Part shown: piece after piece, positions 57,634 to 64,000 of the stretch
Position numbering within the stretch: the first letter of the stretch is position 1
Layout of the letters: the number at the start of each line of letters is the position of its first letter
DNA from: Sporobacter sp963663605
GTDB lineage: Bacteria; Bacillota; Clostridia; Oscillospirales; Oscillospiraceae
Direction of reading: 5' to 3'
DNA length: 64,000 nt
Assembly (NCBI GenBank): GCA_963663605.2
Contig: CAXXVF010000002.1
Span: forward strand, 1,364,001 to 1,428,000
Position numbers and translations under genes: made by a program
The notes under the pieces: model-generated
What the model was told of the DNA's origin: nothing
Databases searched by the model: none
What the model saw: only the letters and a program-made list of their open reading frames with translations

Positions 57634-58284
57634 ATGCGCTTTAAAACCATTTTATTCGATCTGGACGGCACGCTGACCGACCCCGGTCTCGGTATTACGA
57701 ATTCCGTTATTTACGCGCTTTCAAAATACGGCATTGACGCGCCCGACAGAGAGAAGCTCTACGACTTCATCGGCGCGCCGCTCCGGGACTCTTTCGCTCG
57801 GTATTACGGTTTTTCGGAAGAAGCGGCCGAACAGGCCGTATCGTATTACCGCGAGTATTATGTTCCCCACGGGATATATGAAAACGAGGTATACGGCGGC
57901 GTCGAAGACCTGCTCAAAGCGCTGAAAGCCGGCGGCGCGGCGATCCTCGTCGCAACGCTGAAGCCGACGGTGTTCGCCGTCAAAGTGCTTGAGCATTTCG
58001 GGCTTCATGCCTATATAGATTTTGTTGCGGGAAGCGAGCTCGACGGTACGCGCACGGAAAAGCATGCGGTTATCGAGCACGGTTTCAGCAGCTGCCCCTT
58101 TGCCGCGCGCGCGTCGGCCGTCATGGTCGGCGACCGCCTGCATGACATCCGCGCGGCCAAACAGGCGGGTATCGGCTCCGTCGGCGTGCTGTACGGGTAC
58201 GGCAGCAGGAACGAGCTGTCCGCCGAGGGTCCGGACTTAATAGCCGAAACAGTCTCGGACCTGTCGTCATATCTTCTTGCCTGA
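57634..58284 (+). CDS. HAD-family phosphatase (phosphoglycolate phosphatase-like)
   Basis: The 216-residue protein has HAD motif I DLDGTLTDPG, an alpha-helical cap, motif II near ILVATLKPT, Lys in EKHAVIEH and motif IV VMVGDRLHDIRAAKQAG. The substrate may be phosphoglycolate or a nucleotide. AAAGGAG precedes ATG 57634. Confidence 0.88.
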   Translation: MRFKTILFDLDGTLTDPGLGITNSVIYALSKYGIDAPDREKLYDFIGAPLRDSFARYYGFSEEAAEQAVSYYREYYVPHGIYENEVYGGVEDLLKALKAGGAAILVATLKPTVFAVKVLEHFGLHAYIDFVAGSELDGTRTEKHAVIEHGFSSCPFAARASAVMVGDRLHDIRAAKQAGIGSVGVLYGYGSRNELSAEGPDLIAETVSDLSSYLLA

Positions 58285-58334
58285 CGGCTAATGAATAAGA
58301 CGGCTGTGACGGCAGGCTTAAAGGAGGTACTTAA

Positions 58335-58775
58335 ATGCATATACAGGAATTGACGCCGGAAGCTATGCCGGAAGCACAGCGGCTTATATGGGAGACCTTT
58401 ACGGCTTTTGAAGCGCCGGATTATTCACAAACGGGCATCGATACGTTTAACAAATGCCTATATGACGCGGAATTCCTCGCTCAGCTGACGTTCTATGGGG
58501 CTTACCGGAACGTGACGCTCGTCGGCGTTCTGGCAACGAGAAGCGGCGGCAGCCATATCTCGATGTTCTTTGTAAAAAGCGACTGCCAGCGCCGGGGCGT
58601 CGGTCGGCGGCTGTTTCAGCACATGCTCAAAAAAATGCCGACGGGCAAAATCACCGTGAACGCTTCACCATACGCAGTCGGCATTTATGAGAAGCTGGGT
58701 TTTCGGTCAACGGACACGGAACAGCTTAAAGACGGCATTCGTTACACGCCGATGGAATACACAATCGCAGAATAA
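58335..58775 (+). CDS. GNAT family N-acetyltransferase
   Basis: The 146-residue protein has the acetyl-CoA loop CQRRGVGRRLFQHML and YEKLGFRSTD. The ATG follows AAAGGAGGTAC. The substrate is unknown. The gene is convergent to nothing; the PHO-like arrays follow it. Confidence 0.85.
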   Translation: MHIQELTPEAMPEAQRLIWETFTAFEAPDYSQTGIDTFNKCLYDAEFLAQLTFYGAYRNVTLVGVLATRSGGSHISMFFVKSDCQRRGVGRRLFQHMLKKMPTGKITVNASPYAVGIYEKLGFRSTDTEQLKDGIRYTPMEYTIAE

Positions 58776-58811
58776 TAACAAAACCATATCCATCAAACAA
58801 AAAACATATCT

Positions 58812-58903
58812 TTCATGGGAACTTAACGGTTCTTTAACCTCCGGTTAGACAAAACCGTTTATTTCGCCGAAAAATTTTCAGCTTATTTTCAGTTTGTTTT
58901 CAG
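58812..58903 (+). promoter_or_regulatory. Two PHO-box-like arrays of 11-bp-phased repeats
   Basis: Array 1: TTCAT at 58812, TTAAC at 58823, TTAAC at 58834, TTAGA at 58845, all 11 bp apart. Array 2: TTTTCAG at 58875, 58886 and 58897, also 11 bp apart. PhoB and PhoP bind repeats with exactly this spacing, and the next gene is an alkaline phosphatase. No strong -35 is seen, as expected of activator-dependent promoters. Confidence 0.78.
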
Positions 58904-58912
58904 AAAACAGAG

Positions 58913-58943
58913 GCTTTCGGGCACATTGCCCGGAAGCTTTTTT
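58913..58943 (+). terminator. Hairpin with T-run upstream of the phosphatase gene
   Basis: GCTTTCGGGC pairs with GCCCGGAAGC over ACATT, followed by six T. It may end the acetyltransferase transcript; if transcription starts before it, it could attenuate the phosphatase gene. Confidence 0.75.
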
Positions 58944-59072
58944 GTTTGTTTTAGGCGTTATTCTTTTTTTAAACAAGCTTTACTCCGTGTTGCTTATTAT
59001 TTTACGCACCATCCTTATACTGATTTCGTGTAACGCATATTTGCAGCAAATTTATGAACAGGAGATGATGAA

Positions 59073-60644
59073 ATGAAAAGCATTTCAAAAAAAATCGCAG
59101 CGCTTGCACTTGCTATTACAATGATGGTTTTAGTATTGGCCGGCTGCGCTACGACTGCAACCGATACAACGGCATCGGAAACTCCCCCGGAAGCATCTGC
59201 AGCCGAAGCCGTTCCGGCCGCACCGGTTGCCTCAGAACCTTCCGAGCAGCCCGAAGCACCAACACCGAAATACATATTCCTTTTGATCGGCGACGGCATG
59301 TCCTACGCGCAGATCAATGCCGCGCAGGTCTACCTCGGCAATAACACTTCCGGTGAAGTCGAGACGGAAAGCCTCAACTTCACGCAGTTTCCCGTCGTGG
59401 GCAGCGTTACGACTTATGACTCGACTTCCTTCTGTCCCGACTCCGCTTCCACCGCTACAGCGCTGTCCTGCGGCGTTAAAACCCACAGCGGCGTTCTCGG
59501 TCTGGCTGTCGATAAAGAAACGGCTCCCGAAAGCATCACCGAAATGCTCTCCGATGCCGGCATGCGCATCGGCATCGTTTCCACCGTTACCATCAATCAC
59601 GCCACACCTGCTGCTTTTTATGCACACATCGCTTCCAGAAACGATTATTATGACATCGCTCTCCAACTGGCGGAAAGCGGCTTTGACTACTACGGCGGCG
59701 GCACGGTCAACAAGCCCACCGGCAGCGAAAAAGATCAGGAAGACGCTTACGGAATCATCGAGGCTGCCGGCTATATGATCGCCGATACGAAGGAAGAAAT
59801 CAAAGCGCTCGACAATTCCTCCGGCATGGTCTATGCCGTCACGCCCGTCACGCAGGATTCCGGCGCGATGCAGTACGCCATGGATGCTGCGGATGGCGAT
59901 CTGAAATACGCCGATTTCATCCAGGCCGGCATCAACGTTCTCGACAACGAAAACGGCTTTTTCATGATGGCCGAGTCCGGCAAAATCGACTGGGCCTGCC
60001 ACGCCAACGACGCGAAAGCCACTATTGAGGAAGTCGTTGACTTTGCAGAAGGCGTTCAGGTCGCAATGGACTTCGCCGCTGAGCATCCCGACGAAACGCT
60101 TATCATCATCACGGGCGACCATGAAACGGGCGGTATGACGCTCGGTTATGCCGCTACCGGCTACAGCACGGCTTTCGACATTCTTGATAACCAGACAATC
60201 TCCTTCGTCGAGTTCGACAACATCATCAGCGCAATGAAAGAAGAAAACCCCGACCTCACGCTTGAAGACGTGATGCCGGTCATCAAAGAAAACTTTGGTC
60301 TCATCGCGCCGGCCGACCCCGAAGCGGAAGATGAAGCCAACGCCGCTATGGTCCTGACCGACTATGAATACGCTAAGCTTGCAGCGGCTTTCGAGCAGTC
60401 CATGCTGCCCGAAGAAGAGCGCACGGTGGACGATGAGTACGGCCTGCTGTACGGCGGGTATGACCCGCTGTCCGTCACACTGACGCACATCATCAACAAT
60501 AAGGCCGGTATCGGCTGGACCTCTTACTCGCACACCGGTGTTCCCGTTCCTGTTTACGCCATGGGCGCTTGCAGCGAGCTTTTCAACGGTTCGTATGACA
60601 ATACCACTATTTTCGAGAAAATGGTCGAAGCTGCCGGTCTGTAA
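59073..60644 (+). CDS. Alkaline phosphatase lipoprotein (PhoA superfamily)
   Basis: The 523-residue protein has a type II signal peptide (lipobox VLAGC), an Ala/Pro/Glu/Ser linker, then FLLIGDGMS (metal site), PDSASTATA with nucleophile Ser124, HATPAAFYAH, ESGKIDWACHAND, TGDHETGG and SHTGVPVPVYA. It hydrolyses phosphomonoesters at the outer membrane face. Cys follows the lipobox for lipidation. The upstream arrays of 11-bp repeats suggest phosphate control. The gene stands alone and ends with a strong terminator. Confidence 0.93.
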   Translation: MKSISKKIAALALAITMMVLVLAGCATTATDTTASETPPEASAAEAVPAAPVASEPSEQPEAPTPKYIFLLIGDGMSYAQINAAQVYLGNNTSGEVETESLNFTQFPVVGSVTTYDSTSFCPDSASTATALSCGVKTHSGVLGLAVDKETAPESITEMLSDAGMRIGIVSTVTINHATPAAFYAHIASRNDYYDIALQLAESGFDYYGGGTVNKPTGSEKDQEDAYGIIEAAGYMIADTKEEIKALDNSSGMVYAVTPVTQDSGAMQYAMDAADGDLKYADFIQAGINVLDNENGFFMMAESGKIDWACHANDAKATIEEVVDFAEGVQVAMDFAAEHPDETLIIITGDHETGGMTLGYAATGYSTAFDILDNQTISFVEFDNIISAMKEENPDLTLEDVMPVIKENFGLIAPADPEAEDEANAAMVLTDYEYAKLAAAFEQSMLPEEERTVDDEYGLLYGGYDPLSVTLTHIINNKAGIGWTSYSHTGVPVPVYAMGACSELFNGSYDNTTIFEKMVEAAGL

Positions 60645-60677
60645 ACAGCACTCACATAAAATCCCATATTTATCTGA

Positions 60678-60706
60678 AAAACAGGCCGGTTAAGCCGGCC
60701 TGTTTT
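60678..60706 (+). terminator. Terminator of the alkaline phosphatase gene
   Basis: AAAACAGGCCGG pairs with CCGGCCTGTTTT over a five-base loop. The T-run is within the 3' arm. Confidence 0.85.
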
Positions 60707-60719
60707 CGGAGGTTACTCT

Positions 60720-61925
60720 ATGAAAATTCATTTAAAAGATAATTTTTTTAAGAAGCCGGATAAAAAGGAACTTTTTTTTGTTTTGATATTTATCGCCCTT
60801 CTTGCTGTTTTATCCATAATACCGACCGGCTTTGAAAAACAGATCTACTATCATGCCGAAGGTGTTCGGGCGACCGTTTTAACGGTGGACAACTCAGCGT
60901 CCTACAATAACGGTCTGCTCCTGCAGGGCGGCCAGTTTTGCGAGATCCGTATCGAAGCGGGCGCCCACAAGGGTGAAGTGACGCGGGGCAGCAACCTTTA
61001 TATAGGCAAATTGGAGTTCGACAAAGTATTTGAGCCCGGCGACAGCGCCTGGGTCCTTTTAGAGTATGCCGAATCCGGAGACATTATAAATGCCAATATG
61101 ATTGAGCATTACCGCATTAACGCGGAGCTGCTGCTCATAGGTGTTTTCGCCCTGCTCATTATCTTCTTCTCCGGTTTTACGGGCGTTCGGACGCTTCTGT
61201 CGTTTGCTTTTGCGCTGATGAGCATATGGAAAATTCTCATCCCGTTGTCGCTTAAGGGATTAAATCCAATACTGATTGCTCTCATTGTCGGCAACGCCAT
61301 AACGATCGCAACATTATTATTAGTCGCCGGATTTACAAAAAAGGCTTTCGCCGCCATTTTGGGCTCCATCGTCTGTTCCCTGGCGACCTGCCTTCTGGCC
61401 ATTACGCTCGGGAGTGTCTTTAAGATAAGCGGCGCCGTCCTCCAGTGGTCCGAGTCGCTGCTTTATGCCGGTTTCGAAAGTTTAAACCTGACGCTATTAT
61501 TCCAGGCCGGCATTTACCTGGCCTGTTCGGGGGCCGTGCTCGATCTGGCGATCGACATATCCGCCGCGCTCGACGAGGTTTACAAAAATTCAAACGGTAT
61601 TTCACGCGGTCAGCTGATCCGCTCGGGCCTGACGATCGGGCGCTCCGTCGTTGGCAGCCAGACGACAACGCTCCTTTTGGCCTACATGGGCAGTTATATC
61701 TCCGTCATGATGGTCTTTATGGCGCAGGGAACGCCGATGCTCAATATTTTGAACTCCAAGATGATCGCCTCAGAGATTCTGCATACGTTCGTCGGCTGCA
61801 TCGGTCTCGTTTTGGTGTCTCCTCTGACGACGCTCATCAGCACCTTCATGTATCTGCCCAATGTTAAACAAAAGCGCGTACAGGAAACCGGAACGGGTGC
61901 GGATACGCTTCTGGCTGACGAATAG
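60720..61925 (+). CDS. YibE/F-family membrane protein
   Basis: The 401-residue protein has an N-terminal helix, an extracytoplasmic beta domain (about 40-130, RATVLTVDNS), and about seven helices with the YibE/F landmarks IALIVGNAITIATLLLVAGF, SGAVLDLAIDISAALDEVY and RSGLTIGRSVVGSQTTTLLLAYMG (as pattern). Some relatives are two proteins; here both parts are in one. The transport role is unproven. GGAGG precedes ATG 60720. Confidence 0.85.
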   Translation: MKIHLKDNFFKKPDKKELFFVLIFIALLAVLSIIPTGFEKQIYYHAEGVRATVLTVDNSASYNNGLLLQGGQFCEIRIEAGAHKGEVTRGSNLYIGKLEFDKVFEPGDSAWVLLEYAESGDIINANMIEHYRINAELLLIGVFALLIIFFSGFTGVRTLLSFAFALMSIWKILIPLSLKGLNPILIALIVGNAITIATLLLVAGFTKKAFAAILGSIVCSLATCLLAITLGSVFKISGAVLQWSESLLYAGFESLNLTLLFQAGIYLACSGAVLDLAIDISAALDEVYKNSNGISRGQLIRSGLTIGRSVVGSQTTTLLLAYMGSYISVMMVFMAQGTPMLNILNSKMIASEILHTFVGCIGLVLVSPLTTLISTFMYLPNVKQKRVQETGTGADTLLADE

Positions 61926-62108
61926 CTTAACAACTGAAACAGCCGGCCGTCGTGTCCAGCGGCAGCCGGCACAGCTTTATGAAAAACTGCCGGCGGGAAT
62001 TCTCCGAAATCATTGGCGCATGTTCTTGACATTTTTCTCTGAAACTGATATGTATTTTATAAAACATCGGGACAATAAAGGATATCAGAATGAAAAAGGA
62101 ACGCGTCT

Positions 62109-62840
62109 ATGATAGATAAAACCGCATTAAAACGTGCCGCCAGGCAAAGCATACGGGGCAAAAAACCGAGCGCCTTTATCGTAGCAGCCGTCTATATCGC
62201 CGTATTGAGCGTGCTGACGGTGCTTATTTACGCGCTGTCTGGCTTTGACCGATTCGCCGAATATTTAATGCAGATCATGCCCGTCAATCCGTACCTGAGC
62301 CTGGATACGCTTTTATCAGCCGTACCTGTCATCCGGCCGGAGGCAGTTATTCTGATCCTCCTGATCGTCGTCGTCCGGTTTTCCATCGATGTCGGGTTCA
62401 TGAGCTACTGCCTGAAAATCAGCCGGGATGAAAAAGCGGAGCTTAAATCGCTGTTTGACAGCTTCGCGTTTTTTTTCAAAGTCATCTGGCTTGAAATCAT
62501 ACAGATCGTTTTGATCCTGCTGTGGTCGCTTCTCTTCGTTATACCGGGTATCATCGCCTATTACAGTTACCGGCAGGCGTTTTATATCCTGCTCGATAAT
62601 CCCCAGATGAGCGCTCTGGACTGCATTCGGGCGTCCAAACGCATGATGGGCGGCTATAAGATGGAGCTCTTCACTCTGGACCTGTCTTTTATCGGCTGGT
62701 TTTTCGTCGATTATGCCGTTGAAGTAATGGCGACGCTGCGGTTGTTTTCCATCTGGCTGTCCCCGTATATCGGGGTGACGCGCGCCGGTTTTTACAACCT
62801 GCTCAAGTCTGAGGAAACCGCCGGAAACGGCCCGCAATAA
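62109..62840 (+). CDS. DUF975 family membrane protein
   Basis: The 243-residue protein has the DUF975 start (IDKTALKRAARQSIRGKKPSAF), about five hydrophobic segments and WSLLFVIPGIIAYYSYRQAFYILLDNP, then IRASKRMMGGYKMELF. Function unknown. A terminator follows. Confidence 0.82.
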   Translation: MIDKTALKRAARQSIRGKKPSAFIVAAVYIAVLSVLTVLIYALSGFDRFAEYLMQIMPVNPYLSLDTLLSAVPVIRPEAVILILLIVVVRFSIDVGFMSYCLKISRDEKAELKSLFDSFAFFFKVIWLEIIQIVLILLWSLLFVIPGIIAYYSYRQAFYILLDNPQMSALDCIRASKRMMGGYKMELFTLDLSFIGWFFVDYAVEVMATLRLFSIWLSPYIGVTRAGFYNLLKSEETAGNGPQ

Positions 62841-62888
62841 ACCGGCCGGCCGTCACAGTCTGACCGGCAGATACCATAATACTGCTTA

Positions 62889-62923
62889 AACCCCCGTGAC
62901 GACAGTCCTGTGTCACGGGGGTT
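62889..62923 (+). terminator. Strong terminator between DUF975 and flippase-like genes
   Basis: AACCCCCGTGAC pairs with GTCACGGGGGTT over an 11-base loop. ATTATAA follows. It lies between convergent genes and can serve both. Confidence 0.82.
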
Positions 62924-62964
62924 ATTATAAATCTTAAATTGCGCGGCAGCGGCGTCCGGACGCT

Positions 62965-63906
62965 TTATTCTCCTTCGGCGGCGCTTGGTTTTTTGCTTTT
63001 TTTCCATGCGCTGCGTATCGATTCAATATATTTGCCGTGTATCGCCCTGATATAAAGGAAAATACCGAGCGGTATGAGCGCCATATACTGGATGAGATGT
63101 AAAAGCAGGCTGGCCGAAAGCGCTACGCTCCTGTCAATGCCGAAACCGCCAAGGCCGATCACGGTCCCGTATTCAAAAAGCCCTATTCCGCCGGGCGAGG
63201 CCGGAATAAGGTTAACGATGTTCGTTGTTACAAATACGGCAAACGACATCTTGACGGCCTCATACAGCGGAAAACCGAACGCCGCAAGGCCCAGCCAGAA
63301 TGCCGCGATCAGAACAATCCATGACAGCGCCACCCATATAAGGCTTTTCAGAAGCGACAGCTTGAGATACTCTTCAACGTATTCCCGAATACGCCGCACA
63401 AAGATCACCAGCGCGGCCATCAGTACCAGAATACCGATACATGAATACAGGAGGATCCACATCACGCGCAGCATCGCAGGATCCGTAATCCCCGCAAACG
63501 GCACCGTCAGTGCCGATATAATAATAACAACGACGGCGTCGGCCAGAATCGAAATCAGGATAAGTTTCGTACGCCGCATGACGCTGTAGCTGCTTGGAAA
63601 AAACGCCGCGCGCAAACCTTCTCCCGCGTGAAGCGGCAAGACCATGTTCAGCGCGTGGCCCAACCCGATGATCTGCAGCGCCGTCATGTCGTCCATTTCC
63701 GGATCGATACCCCTTGAATATGCCAGCCCTCGGATATAATTGGAAATAATATATATGACAACGGATATGATGACGAGGCCCCATTTAATCTTAAGATTAA
63801 ATACCACATCCATCTTGAGGTCCCGGGCGATCACACACGAAAAATAAATAATCACGGCCGTGATGATTACACCGAAAAACAGCTGGAACTTCATTTTCCT
63901 GCTCAT
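62965..63906 (-). CDS. LPG synthase TM/UPF0104-type flippase-like membrane protein
   Basis: The 313-residue protein has about eight hydrophobic segments and the family motif NLIPASPGGIGLFEYGTV (about 228-246), plus GLGHALNMVLPLHAGEGLRA. It belongs to the AglD/MprF transmembrane domain family; the C-terminal synthase domain of MprF is absent. Lipid flipping or precursor export is possible. ATG 63906 follows GGGAGAAG. Confidence 0.85.
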   Translation of the reverse strand: MSRKMKFQLFFGVIITAVIIYFSCVIARDLKMDVVFNLKIKWGLVIISVVIYIISNYIRGLAYSRGIDPEMDDMTALQIIGLGHALNMVLPLHAGEGLRAAFFPSSYSVMRRTKLILISILADAVVVIIISALTVPFAGITDPAMLRVMWILLYSCIGILVLMAALVIFVRRIREYVEEYLKLSLLKSLIWVALSWIVLIAAFWLGLAAFGFPLYEAVKMSFAVFVTTNIVNLIPASPGGIGLFEYGTVIGLGGFGIDRSVALSASLLLHLIQYMALIPLGIFLYIRAIHGKYIESIRSAWKKSKKPSAAEGE

Positions 63907-64000
63907 TTTACTTCTCCCATGGTGCGATGCTGTCTTTTTTTATTTAGCCTGTACGGCACTTTCCTCAGGGGCACGGTTATGTCAATTTTACCATGGTTTT

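Noticed and set aside
1..64000. tRNA, rRNA, tmRNA or CRISPR arrays
   Set aside because: I looked for T-loop, conserved rRNA and regular repeat-spacer patterns by eye and saw none. A covariance-model scan could still find a divergent RNA.

Overview
The window looks like chromosomal DNA of an anaerobic, Gram-positive-lineage member of the Clostridia; an Oscillospirales-like relative is my guess and not proven. The evidence is strong AGGAGG-type ribosome binding sites, an electron-bifurcating type acyl-CoA dehydrogenase/ETF operon, an O2-independent B12-type ribonucleotide reductase, a desulfoferrodoxin, a clostridial PilMN fusion and many rho-independent terminators. Base composition is moderate, near 50% G+C, with AT-richer accessory patches. 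No tRNA, rRNA, CRISPR array or intact transposase was found.

Layout. 1-12.8 kb (minus strand): a type IV pilus locus in two transcription units. pilB-pilT-pilC comes first. Then a promoter, a cyclic-di-GMP-I riboswitch and a terminator precede pilA-pilD-pilMN-pilO and four minor prepilins, the last cut by the window edge. PilB also carries an N-terminal MshEN c-di-GMP-binding motif, so c-di-GMP probably acts twice. 13.1-15.2 kb: a formate/nitrite-family channel and a LuxR-type regulator. 15.5-18.7 kb: acyl-CoA dehydrogenase, EtfB and a ferredoxin-fused EtfA. 18.7-22.6 kb: housekeeping genes (DUF3795, YlmH-like, YbaK-like, YgjP-like, RluA-like).

22.7-27.2 kb is the most intriguing block. An ArsM-like methyltransferase is followed by a 34-residue Cys-rich peptide, an intergenic hairpin with a T-run, a radical SAM/SPASM enzyme fused to a DUF5714 domain, a thioredoxin-thioredoxin reductase fusion and a 48-residue four-Cys protein. 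It has the layout of a peptide-modification (RiPP-like) or metal/metalloid thiol system whose product I cannot name. 27.3-31.6 kb: SanA-like, zinc-ribbon, a palindrome-bounded non-coding segment, an Old Yellow Enzyme-type oxidoreductase and desulfoferrodoxin.

32-38 kb is accessory: a prophage-like remnant (XRE repressor with three operator-like repeats, small Cys-rich phage-type proteins, a CHAP-type hydrolase), two paralogous lipoproteins and a FemAB-like protein. 38.4-44 kb returns to core genes: an XRE-cupin regulator divergent from azlCD, a PucR-type regulator, a TtcA-like protein and rplM-rpsI. 44-46.5 kb carries a serine hydrolase flanked by two copies of the rpsI terminator, then a methyltransferase behind a five-codon leader peptide and attenuator. 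46.6-53.8 kb: an NlpC/P60 hydrolase, a lipoprotein, nrdJ with tandem NrdR-like boxes, and an XRE regulator. 53.9-63.9 kb: DUF1847, flavodoxin/ferredoxin and flavin reductase genes, acetyltransferases, a thioesterase, a HAD phosphatase, an alkaline phosphatase lipoprotein behind two arrays of 11-bp-phased repeats resembling PHO boxes, and YibE/F, DUF975 and flippase-like membrane proteins.

Nearly all functions are inferred from motifs read by eye. No database search was run.
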